From contig NZ_CP015623.1 of the NCBI RefSeq assembly GCF_001643015.1, forward strand, positions 1 to 64,000: a stretch of DNA of 64,000 nt. Reading direction: 5' to 3'. How positions within the stretch are numbered: the stretch's first letter is position 1; the number at the start of each line of letters is the position of its first letter. Under the pieces are notes generated by a model that was given only the letters and a program-made list of their open reading frames with translations, had not been told where the DNA came from and ran no database searches. This DNA comes from Corynebacterium crudilactis. GTDB taxonomy: Bacteria > Actinomycetota > Actinomycetes > Mycobacteriales > Mycobacteriaceae. The position numbers were made by a program, and so were the translations under genes. Below are positions 23,740-32,048 of this stretch, in pieces.

Positions 23740-25020
23740 TTAAAAATCTTGAATGATCACGTCGATTTCATCCATGAAATCCTCCAACCGTTCCACCACC
23801 TCCACTGCTTCTTCGCACAGTTCAGCCACCACAGATACTGGCCCCAAGCCTGGGAGTTCTTGGCGTTCGCCAGCAACTTCACCCAAAATCTTCGCCAGCG
23901 CCTGAACTGTGGGGGCGACCTCCACGGCTTGTTCCACCTGTTCGTGAAGGTCATCCAACTCTTTTTCATTCAAACTGTCGAACAAACCTTCAACATCATC
24001 GGTTTTTCCGACCGACAATGCTGCCATGCCTGCATCGAGGACAGTTTTCAGCACGTTCACCATCTCCGGCAACGCTTTTTGAACGCCCTGCACCGCTTCG
24101 GATAGGTCAGCGGGGAAACCAGACAGCTTTTTCACGCTGTCTGTCGTCCGATCTGCGGTGCGCATCATTTCCAGCGCTTCGGCCATCCCCGTGGTGTTCT
24201 TGGGGGCTTGGGAACCTTTGCTGAAATCTTCATCAAATGATTCAGCTGCAGACCGTGGACGAGACTCCGCTTGGCCTTGCCAGTCCCCCTCTGATTCCCC
24301 CACAGCTTCACTAATGCCGCGCCCACGCTGGGTGCTTTCAGCGGTGCTGGGGGAGTCACCAAGAATCGGCTCAGACGGCAACAGGCCGGAGGGTACAAAA
24401 TCGTCGTCCGGTTCAGGCGGGGTTGGTTCACCCGCTGCAGCGGATGCCTCCAACGTGGCGTCGATGGCTTTTTGCACGTCTTCGGCGCTGCCAGCCCCAC
24501 GCTTTTCGATTTCTTCGAGGACTGTATCGACCAGTTCTTCATGAGTTTTTCCACCCACACCGAACGGGATTTTCTCTAGATCCCGCGCACTGATCTGCAG
24601 TTCATCTACATCCAAGCCGGTGTATTCAGTCAGTGACCACAAGACCCATGCCATGTTGGACATTCTGCGAATGTAGGAATCCGAATACGGCTCCCCAGTT
24701 GATGGATTAATGAGCTTGCCGGTGAATCGTTCCCGCATCATGTGGCGCGGGTCGCTGTACCCCAACGCCTCCCACGCTCTTTTCGACACGATTTGGCGCA
24801 TCGCATCAGCAAACGTCATTGCAGCGCGGATCGCTTTGTTGATCAGCTTTTCCGCTTGCTCCGCTGTCAGTGGCCCTTGGTGCGAGTCAACTGCAGCGTT
24901 TTTGGTGCTGGCGGGTGCGGAATCCGGTACTGAATCCGGTGTGGATGCAGGTTGATCCGGTTCGGTGACTGTATCACCTAACGCCATTTTCATTGCGTCT
25001 TCCGCTGTCATGGTGGTCAT
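23740..25020 (-). CDS. large acidic unknown protein, 426 aa
   Basis: The N-terminal third contains a segment (LINKAIRAAMTFADAMRQIV, then WEALGYSDPRHMMRERF) that resembles the KorB/ParB-helical type sequences found in plasmid regulators with a helix-turn-helix; the middle is a Pro/Ser/Glu linker; the C-terminal 170 residues form long acidic helices, probably a coiled coil. DNA-binding scaffold is my inference. CAGGAG lies 9 nt before the ATG. The zinc-module protein gene is 64 bp upstream in the same orientation. Confidence 0.65.
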   Translation of the reverse strand: MTTMTAEDAMKMALGDTVTEPDQPASTPDSVPDSAPASTKNAAVDSHQGPLTAEQAEKLINKAIRAAMTFADAMRQIVSKRAWEALGYSDPRHMMRERFTGKLINPSTGEPYSDSYIRRMSNMAWVLWSLTEYTGLDVDELQISARDLEKIPFGVGGKTHEELVDTVLEEIEKRGAGSAEDVQKAIDATLEASAAAGEPTPPEPDDDFVPSGLLPSEPILGDSPSTAESTQRGRGISEAVGESEGDWQGQAESRPRSAAESFDEDFSKGSQAPKNTTGMAEALEMMRTADRTTDSVKKLSGFPADLSEAVQGVQKALPEMVNVLKTVLDAGMAALSVGKTDDVEGLFDSLNEKELDDLHEQVEQAVEVAPTVQALAKILGEVAGERQELPGLGPVSVVAELCEEAVEVVERLEDFMDEIDVIIQDF

Positions 25021-25084
25021 TGTGGTGCTCCTGGACTAAAAACTGGCCCACAGCCTGCAACAGTGCGCGGGCTGTGGGTGTGGA

Positions 25085-27733
25085 CTAAACGTTGGCGGTC
25101 ACGCCTCGCCAGCCTCGCAAAGAATTCTTACGGCTGGCTTCGTAGCTTTCTGCAGTGGGCAACGACACTGTTTGTGGGCCGTTGATTCTGCGGGTGTTCA
25201 CATTCTGCGATGCCCTATCCAGATATTCCGCGTATGAGGCGGTGTTATCAGGGATGAACAGGCCTTTCTCAGTGACGGTAGACTGTGGCACCCCAAGCAT
25301 GTCTGCGAGGCCTTTTTGTGCCGCGCGTCGTCGTGCTGGGGTGGTGCGCTGGAAGCTTCGTGGCAGATTGATGGTGATTCCGCCAGGATTGCTACTCATG
25401 TTCGCTGCGTATTTGATGCGCTCCCTGGATCCATCTGGCATTTCGACGTAGCGGTTGGACATGAGTGTGCGGAATCGGTCTGCAACGGCTCCACGGTTGG
25501 TGAGGTCAGTGACTTTCCCGAGGGACTGTTCACGACGCTGCGTGCCGTCATCGGTCGTGGGTTGTGGTGCCCACGTGTCTGGCCAATCCATAGCTTCACC
25601 ATCGTTGGATCGTGGGCCTTCCACCATGAGTGTGGTGGTTCCTTGACCTGCAGCACGGTTGGAGACGAAGTTTTGCATTTCCTCCCACCGACGACTGCGC
25701 TTCATCGACTGCAGGCGGTTCATTCCGATGCGCTCCTCATTGATTTCTAAGCCGTCTTGTGCGGTTTGGTCGGCGTTTGCGCCGCGAACAATGCGGTCGC
25801 CTGGGACAACACCATCTGGGAGTGCGCGGGTGGGTGTTCCTGCTTCTCCGTAGGCTTGTTGCACCATCACGCGGGTCGCTTGGATGTGCTTGCAGCGATA
25901 GTTTTTGGCGTAGTCTGCACAATCACATTTCAGACCTGCTTCTGCCAAGCCTGTGTCGTAGGCAGACAACATGCGCTCGCCGTCGTCGTTGGCCCAGACG
26001 GACACACGACCAGAGACTTGGCCATCCTCAAACGAGGCTGACACCGCTGGTAAAGCGACTTTTCCTTCATCAACAGAAGAAAGCACCTCTTTGGGCTTTC
26101 CGAAACGATAGTTGTTGACTGTGATGGCTCCTTGTTCCCCGTCAAGGGCGTAGCGGAGATTGCGTTTACGCTGGCCTTGGTGCCCACGGAAATCCACGTC
26201 ACGTTCGAAAGACGCCACTGGCTCCCCGCCGTCAGCTTGACGCTTGCGACGCTTTTGCTGTTGCTCAATGCGTGCACGTCGGCGGTCATGCTCAAGCTCC
26301 TCTGATGGGCCACCAGGGACTGGACATTTGTGTCCGGATGTCATCGACGCCCACTGCCCACAGGTTGGGCAGCGGTTCATGGTGAGCGCTGCTTGTGCGT
26401 CTCCACGGTTGGCGAACTGGTGGCCATCTGTGTTCATGCTGGTGGCGAGAACCTTGTCTAAAGGTTCGGTGCGGAGGCGTTCTGAGAAGTCAGCTGCTTC
26501 ATCTGGGTGGCAGCGTCGAATAATCGGTTCGCGTGGTTGCCCATCTTCGTCTGGGGTGCGGTGGATGACGATGACGCCAGAGTCTTCGTTGTATTGCACG
26601 TCGGAGACATCTTTGGAGACGATGGCGGCGTTGTTGCTGATTTCTTTTTCGGCGCGTTTTTCTTCGCGCTCGATACGCACTTGGGCGCGTTTGCGGTATT
26701 TTTCGTCCAAGTATTTTGCGCCGGTGCCATTGGCTTCCGCCGACAATTCGTTTGCCATCGCATCGAGGGTTCTTCTCGTGTCAGCGCGCTCTTGATCTAC
26801 ATCATCAACGCCATAAAGTTCACGGATGACATCATCTGATGCTGTGTCTATGAAGTGACGGTCGTGGGCGATTTCTTCTGCCCTACTGATGAGGTGACGC
26901 TCGGCCCTAATGTCCTCCAAGCGCTCAACCTGCTTAATGTTTGGGCAGGATGAATCCTCATGGCCAAATTGGCCACATTTGCGACACCTGAGCTGGGATT
27001 CCTTCGAACCTGGGGCGACGAATGTTGCCAAGGAATGCTCTTTGGTGACGGCTGGTTTACTCTCTGAGTTTTTCACCATCTCCATCCTGCGTGCCTCCAT
27101 GACTTCCATGGCGTTGATGGCGCGGCCAGAAGCCCCCAAGTTGGCTTGGACGTGGGAGTCAATGCCAGCGGTGGCCAGCGATTCACGCACATCGTCACGG
27201 ATCAGGGAGCGGGACTCAAAATGTCCTTTTTGCGACATCAGCTGCGACCACTCTGCTTGAGCTTCCTCGTAGGAAATGCCACGGTGGCGGGCATTGGTCT
27301 CCAAAAACTCCTGCTTGGCAGGGTTGATGCGCTCCAACGTGTTACCCAAACGCTGCATGGCGTACATGTGTGACGCGGTGTTGAGTTGGGAGGCTGTAAG
27401 CGGGTCACCTTTGGCGGTTTTTCCGCTTTCAATGCGGGCGATTTCTTCGTCCAAGCGGGTCACAATGCCTGGTCGTTGGGTGGATTTGCGGTATTTTTCT
27501 TCCTCCGAGATGGAGGGGTTTTCAATGATCTGGGAGCGGAGTCGGCGCATCATGTCCACCTGCTCCTCCTTGGTCAGTGGTGCTTCCACGTCAAGGGCGT
27601 CACCGTCGTGTTTGACCTGGTGAATCAGTGATTGAACCTCGGCGTCGTTGAAGGCTTCGCCACCCAATTCACGCTGCAGGTGCTTGACGTAGCCCATGAT
27701 GGCTGAACGACCTTTATTTTCACGGCATACCAT
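25085..27733 (-). CDS. large protein with CCHC zinc knuckle and SWIM zinc finger
   Basis: 882 residues. Three predicted zinc sites: a CCHC knuckle C250-x2-C253-x4-H258-x4-C263 (RCRKCGQFGHEDSSC), a C455/C458/H468/C470 site (CPTCGQW...GHKC), and a SWIM-type CxC...CxH at C603, C605, C614, H616 (CDCADYAKNYRCKH). Long charged helices lie between. CCHC knuckles bind single-stranded nucleic acid and are rare in bacteria. No catalytic motif seen. I infer an ssDNA/RNA-binding scaffold. Start at 27733 follows GAGAGGA; an ATG at 27697 is the alternative. Upstream gene ends 15 bp away. Confidence 0.75.
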   Translation of the reverse strand: MVCRENKGRSAIMGYVKHLQRELGGEAFNDAEVQSLIHQVKHDGDALDVEAPLTKEEQVDMMRRLRSQIIENPSISEEEKYRKSTQRPGIVTRLDEEIARIESGKTAKGDPLTASQLNTASHMYAMQRLGNTLERINPAKQEFLETNARHRGISYEEAQAEWSQLMSQKGHFESRSLIRDDVRESLATAGIDSHVQANLGASGRAINAMEVMEARRMEMVKNSESKPAVTKEHSLATFVAPGSKESQLRCRKCGQFGHEDSSCPNIKQVERLEDIRAERHLISRAEEIAHDRHFIDTASDDVIRELYGVDDVDQERADTRRTLDAMANELSAEANGTGAKYLDEKYRKRAQVRIEREEKRAEKEISNNAAIVSKDVSDVQYNEDSGVIVIHRTPDEDGQPREPIIRRCHPDEAADFSERLRTEPLDKVLATSMNTDGHQFANRGDAQAALTMNRCPTCGQWASMTSGHKCPVPGGPSEELEHDRRRARIEQQQKRRKRQADGGEPVASFERDVDFRGHQGQRKRNLRYALDGEQGAITVNNYRFGKPKEVLSSVDEGKVALPAVSASFEDGQVSGRVSVWANDDGERMLSAYDTGLAEAGLKCDCADYAKNYRCKHIQATRVMVQQAYGEAGTPTRALPDGVVPGDRIVRGANADQTAQDGLEINEERIGMNRLQSMKRSRRWEEMQNFVSNRAAGQGTTTLMVEGPRSNDGEAMDWPDTWAPQPTTDDGTQRREQSLGKVTDLTNRGAVADRFRTLMSNRYVEMPDGSRERIKYAANMSSNPGGITINLPRSFQRTTPARRRAAQKGLADMLGVPQSTVTEKGLFIPDNTASYAEYLDRASQNVNTRRINGPQTVSLPTAESYEASRKNSLRGWRGVTANV

Positions 27734-27748
27734 GTGTGTTCATTCCTC

Positions 27749-28669
27749 TCAGTTGTCCGCTGCAGCGGAAAGGTTGGCGTCGATTCGGGCTTGTACGGTC
27801 TCGGCGTAGTTTGGGCGGAAAATAGCATCTACCGGCACTGCAGGGCGGACAGTCATAGAAATAACGCCCAGCTCTCCGAGGTCTTCTAAGAGTTCTTCGG
27901 CGGAATCGACACGGATGATTCGGAGATTGAGTTTGGAGGAATCATCGACGTAGCTGTTTCCCTGAGTGTCGGTAATTGTTACCTGGGAAAACACCGGTGG
28001 CACTTCGCACCACGGGTAGTAATCGACTTCGTTGAGAATGAGGTCAACGTCCGCGCCCCACTCTCCCACCCGTCCAGTCAGCGTGTGTCCAGGGTGTGTT
28101 GGATCGGGGATGGTCATTTCCTTCACGATGCCTACGGGGGCTGTCTCGCTGGTCATGTCCGCTGCCTGTTCCAGGATGGTGCGTTCCTGGTCGGTTAGTG
28201 CCTCCCATGCTCCGCTGGCTTTGGCTTTGTCGTTGACGAGCTGTTGGGCGCGGGCGCGGGCGGTGTGTGCGAACGTGCCGCGAATCATGCCAAGGAGGGT
28301 GACTTCTGAGTCGAATTCTTCGCGCATGGTGTGGCCTGCGCTGCCCATTTGGTCACTGTCGCTGAGTTCCATGTAGTTGGCTTCGATTTGTTTGCATCGT
28401 GCCAGCTGGGATTGGTATTCGGTGCCGAGAAGGACAGCGAGTACATCATCAGCTTCATCGGCGTAGATGCGTACCTGTGAGCCATCGAGGGGATTGAGGG
28501 AGACATCGAAAATGGGTGGTCGTGTAGATCCGATGACGGGAATAGTGCGTCCGTGGGCGGTGCCGATTGCGCTGACATGGCCGTCATCGGTGACTAGTGG
28601 TGGGATGTAGTCGTGGTCGGGGTGCAGCGTCTTGTAGTCGTCAAGCGTTGCTATACGAAATTCGCTCAT
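27749..28669 (-). CDS. hypothetical protein, 306 aa
   Basis: Acidic soluble protein (MSEFRIATLDDYKTLHPDHD start) with a helical centre (about 95-190) and beta-rich ends. No family recognised. AAGGAG lies 6-8 nt before the ATG. It heads a leftward operon with the zinc-module protein and the 426-aa protein. Confidence 0.7.
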   Translation of the reverse strand: MSEFRIATLDDYKTLHPDHDYIPPLVTDDGHVSAIGTAHGRTIPVIGSTRPPIFDVSLNPLDGSQVRIYADEADDVLAVLLGTEYQSQLARCKQIEANYMELSDSDQMGSAGHTMREEFDSEVTLLGMIRGTFAHTARARAQQLVNDKAKASGAWEALTDQERTILEQAADMTSETAPVGIVKEMTIPDPTHPGHTLTGRVGEWGADVDLILNEVDYYPWCEVPPVFSQVTITDTQGNSYVDDSSKLNLRIIRVDSAEELLEDLGELGVISMTVRPAVPVDAIFRPNYAETVQARIDANLSAAADN

Positions 28670-28695
28670 TGGCCTCTCCTTCTAATGTTGCACAC

Positions 28696-28717
28696 ACTTT
28701 AAAGGGGGGGTGTTCAC
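28696..28717 (-). promoter_or_regulatory. plasmid-type promoter of the 28669 operon
   Basis: Leftward: exact GTGAACACCC (28717-28708), 6 nt, TAAAGT (28701-28696), 27 bp before the start codon. Confidence 0.65.
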
Positions 28718-28731
28718 GAACTTCGTGGTTT

Positions 28732-30474
28732 TTAGATGCTGGCGTAGGTTTCCATGATTTTTTCGGTCAACATTGGGGTCAAATCTTCACTCCACGAGCA
28801 GTCAATGATGTCTGCGTTGGTGATGCCGTGGTCTTGGCGTGCAGCGCCGGTGAGCACCAGGAAGGTGGCCACACCGCTCTCCCTGAGAAGGCCGAATGTG
28901 GTGTTGAGCGCTTCTTTTTCCACGTTTTCCCCAGCATCTGTCACCACGATGGCGATACGTGCACCTGATCCAGCTTCCAGATTGGCGTCGAGTGCTGCAT
29001 GTGCGAGGGCTTCGGCGGCTCCCAAAGAGTTAGATCCAGTGTCCACCACTTCGGGAACGAGTCGTGGGGTGGTTCCTGCGCGCACAATTTCGAAAGCGTT
29101 TCCACCAAAACCCCAGGAAGACAGGGTTCCGCCAACGGTGCGGGTGGCTTGTGCCATCACCCAGTTCAGGGAGACCAGGTTGCGGATAAATGTTGCCATC
29201 GACCAGGAGGCGTCAAGAACGAGTGCACAGCTTAGACCAGGTTGTTCGGATTGGAGGGTGGCTTTTTCTGACCATGGGGTGGCGGTAACCAGGCTTCCCG
29301 CTGTGCGTTGTGCGGTGAATTGAACGAGCTGGCGGGTGTTGAGTCGCCCATGCGGGATTTGGCTTGCGGTGGTGGTGGTTCCAGGCTTTCGGTAGCGAAG
29401 TTTTTGCAGATCACGTGAGACTGCGACGGCGCTGCGCTTTTCTTTCTGCGTGGGCTGTCGGTAGTGGAGGTGGCGGTGTGCTGGCAGACCTAGGGATGGA
29501 ACAAAAACATCGTTGTCGTCGTCATCATCGTGTCCTGTTTTTGATGGTTCTGGGGTTTCTGCGTTGTTTTCGGTCAACGTGTGCAACCATTCCTGCAGGC
29601 CTCCGGGGTTCTTTTTTGGCTGGCGTCGAACAACAGCCGGTGGGTACTTCACTTTGAGGAGTGCCACGTTTTTCTTCGCTGATCGAGTAATGATCTGGTT
29701 GAGACGCCAGCATCGAAGATCAAACTGCTTCATCACCGGGGCTTCATCGTCCACGGTGATGGTGTTGATGGCTTCCACCCACCTGTGGCCATGGGACAAC
29801 ATTTCTGCAGGGTTGTGGCCATGTGCTGCAACAACATCGTCAACAATGCTGGTCAACGTGTCCACCAGTGGTTGCCCAATAACAGGTTCCAGGGCTTTTT
29901 CCACGATGGTAGTGATTTCTGCACAATCCCCACCACTAAACACGCCGTGGGCTGCACGAGCGTAGAAATCCAGCACCAAGTGCTCCACCATGGATTTCAC
30001 CGAGGAGGTCACCTTCTTGTGTGCGGTAAAACCATCATAAAAATGACTGTGTGCTGCATGAATCAAAATTTTTGAGAACCCACGTGCACGGCATTCACCC
30101 ACCTCCACACGAAGCTGATCAAGGGTGAGGGCTGCGCGGTAATCATCGTCGTTGACGGTTTCTGTGGACGTAATTTCCGCCCGCCACGGGGACTGCACTA
30201 GTGGCGCACATGCCATGGTGATCGCACCAAACAGGACGGGTTGCTGCAGCTGGTAGCGCACCTCCCCCACCTGCCCAATGGGTGCGGGAAAAGTCATATC
30301 GGTGATGACACCACGTGGAATAAGCAGGCGCGTGTTGTTTTCGCGCATCTCCACTTTTTCCACTTCAAGGGTGGATAAAGCAATTTTCCCAATGCCGGTG
30401 TTGAAGTTGGCGTTGATCCATCGGGAAAGCGCTGGGGTCATGAGAAACCAGGTTGGGTGATTCTTTTTGAACAT
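28732..30474 (-). CDS. von Willebrand factor A domain protein (MoxR partner)
   Basis: 580 residues. The C-terminal VWA domain has a metal-ion-dependent adhesion site: D-A-S-W-S (LVLDASWSMATF, about 417-428), then a conserved Thr/Ser loop (DTGSNSLG) and VTDAGE. The N-terminal 330 residues are unrecognised; an acidic linker (HDDDDDNDVF) joins them. VWA proteins of this type act with MoxR/CbbQ AAA+ ATPases to remodel or insert metal into client proteins. The divergent neighbour is such an ATPase. AAGGAT is 9 nt before the ATG at 30474. Confidence 0.82.
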   Translation of the reverse strand: MFKKNHPTWFLMTPALSRWINANFNTGIGKIALSTLEVEKVEMRENNTRLLIPRGVITDMTFPAPIGQVGEVRYQLQQPVLFGAITMACAPLVQSPWRAEITSTETVNDDDYRAALTLDQLRVEVGECRARGFSKILIHAAHSHFYDGFTAHKKVTSSVKSMVEHLVLDFYARAAHGVFSGGDCAEITTIVEKALEPVIGQPLVDTLTSIVDDVVAAHGHNPAEMLSHGHRWVEAINTITVDDEAPVMKQFDLRCWRLNQIITRSAKKNVALLKVKYPPAVVRRQPKKNPGGLQEWLHTLTENNAETPEPSKTGHDDDDDNDVFVPSLGLPAHRHLHYRQPTQKEKRSAVAVSRDLQKLRYRKPGTTTTASQIPHGRLNTRQLVQFTAQRTAGSLVTATPWSEKATLQSEQPGLSCALVLDASWSMATFIRNLVSLNWVMAQATRTVGGTLSSWGFGGNAFEIVRAGTTPRLVPEVVDTGSNSLGAAEALAHAALDANLEAGSGARIAIVVTDAGENVEKEALNTTFGLLRESGVATFLVLTGAARQDHGITNADIIDCSWSEDLTPMLTEKIMETYASI

Positions 30475-30515
30475 GGTGGTGAGATCCTTAAAAGTGTTCG
30501 TTGTTGTGTTCCGAG

Positions 30516-30544
30516 CAATCTTCGCACACCCCATGTGAAGATTG
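30516..30544. promoter_or_regulatory. inverted repeat between the VWA and MoxR genes
   Basis: CAATCTTC (30516-30523) and GAAGATTG (30537-30544), with partial inner pairing CAC/GTG. It lies in the 117-bp divergent intergenic region and overlaps a GCACACCCC element, so it may co-regulate both genes. Confidence 0.45.
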
Positions 30545-30591
30545 CCTTAACCAATTTTTCACAACACACTTTTTTGTAAAGGACTTGTTTT

Positions 30592-31878
30592 ATGCTCGCA
30601 TTCGGCTTCGTATACTCCACCAGTCGGGACGTTTTTTCTGATGAAGCACCAGATTCGGCGGTTGTTCTCACCGAGGATGGTGCGCTTCTTCAAGGCGACT
30701 CTAACGCTGTCTCCGTGATTGATCCTGTGATCCGTGGGGAAACCAGCTCCCAGCGCCTCACCCACCTCATGGAAAAACTGTTCTCCATTTGTCTCACCAT
30801 TTCTGAGACCAACATCGCGGGTAGCTCCCTGGCCACCGCTGTTGTGGATCTTCCCCAGGAAACTGGCAACGATGATTTCCTTGACGATGCTCCAGAAGCC
30901 ACCAACCTGCGTATCGTGCACCAGTTTTTGCAGCGCATGAACGCTGGTGAAGGCCGTGAAGTTACTGGCCCAGATTTCATTTCCCTACTGGATCTGGAAT
31001 CCGAATTAGACATTGACGACACCACCTACACCACCCCAGAACCCACCGTGGCAGATGAACCACCCACGGCGTCTCTTTCCGACACCTACAAGCCACGCAC
31101 CATTGATTCCACCCGCGACATTGATGTGCTGCGCAACGCCCGCACCCACCATATGACCGTGTTGCTGTCCGGCGCCCCTGGCACAGGAAAAACCGCACTG
31201 TGTGAAGCCTCCTTCGGTGACGATCTGGTCACCATTTCCTGCAATGAGGGCATGGTGCTGTCCGATCTGGTCGGCCAATGGATGCCTGTTGCTCACGCAC
31301 CCGGCGAATTCATCTGGCAGGACGGCCCGCTGGTCACCGCCATGTTGGAGGGGCGTCCACTTCTGCTTGACGATGCCTCCTGGCTGTCGTTGGAGGTGCA
31401 AGCCAACCTCCTTCCAGTTCTTGATACCCGTCGCTCCATCACCGTCGTTGATCGCCGCGACGGTAGCCACATCAAGGCTGCAGACGGTTTTATGGTGGTG
31501 CTCACCCAAAACCCAGACATTGGTTTGGGCATTATCGAGCCAATCCGCAACCGCGTCACCTTCGAAGTGCACGTCCCCGCTGACCTGTCCACCGCACGTA
31601 GTTTGAAGGTCGATGGCGATTTCCTAGCCATCGCCTACCGCTTGGAGGAACAGGATCGTGAACTGCGCCAACAGGGTGGCCAAGGATGGGTGCCTCCGAT
31701 TCGTACCCTCCTTGAGGTCACCCAGTTGCGAGCGGTGTTTGGGGTGAGCTTCGCGGCTTCCCAGTTCGTTGCAGCATGTCCAGTGCAGCAACAAGATTTC
31801 CGCCAGCAAGTGCAGCAAATGGTGAAAGACCAGATGGGTGCAGCACGTGTTAGTGATGGTCTGGTGTCGATGGGTTAA
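30592..31878 (+). CDS. MoxR-type AAA+ ATPase (CbbQ/CobS-like)
   Basis: 428 residues. AAA+ core with Walker A GAPGTGKT (about 194-201), Walker B RPLLLDDAS (near 260-267) and sensor region VVLTQNPDIG. The N-terminal 180 residues are acidic and not recognised. It should form a hexamer that works with the VWA protein encoded divergently. AAAGGA precedes the ATG; a strong terminator follows. Client unknown: an ion- or cofactor-dependent plasmid enzyme is possible. Confidence 0.85.
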   Translation: MLAFGFVYSTSRDVFSDEAPDSAVVLTEDGALLQGDSNAVSVIDPVIRGETSSQRLTHLMEKLFSICLTISETNIAGSSLATAVVDLPQETGNDDFLDDAPEATNLRIVHQFLQRMNAGEGREVTGPDFISLLDLESELDIDDTTYTTPEPTVADEPPTASLSDTYKPRTIDSTRDIDVLRNARTHHMTVLLSGAPGTGKTALCEASFGDDLVTISCNEGMVLSDLVGQWMPVAHAPGEFIWQDGPLVTAMLEGRPLLLDDASWLSLEVQANLLPVLDTRRSITVVDRRDGSHIKAADGFMVVLTQNPDIGLGIIEPIRNRVTFEVHVPADLSTARSLKVDGDFLAIAYRLEEQDRELRQQGGQGWVPPIRTLLEVTQLRAVFGVSFAASQFVAACPVQQQDFRQQVQQMVKDQMGAARVSDGLVSMG

Positions 31879-31902
31879 GCTTTCCTCTGCATGAGTAAAA
31901 GT

Positions 31903-31943
31903 CCCCTCCCTGTTCACACTGTGTGAACGGGGAGGGGTTTTTG
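31903..31943 (+). terminator. intrinsic terminator of the MoxR gene
   Basis: 17-bp stem starting CCCCTCCCTGTTCACAC and its complement, followed by TTTTTG. It is the longest stem in this part of the window. Confidence 0.85.
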
Positions 31944-32048
31944 TATGTCCACCCTGATGCCGTGGATCCATGGCGCGGGGTGTGATGGCAACACAAAAGC
32001 CCCGAACATCACCGTATGTAGTGATTTTCGGGGCGTTGTGGTGGGGTT

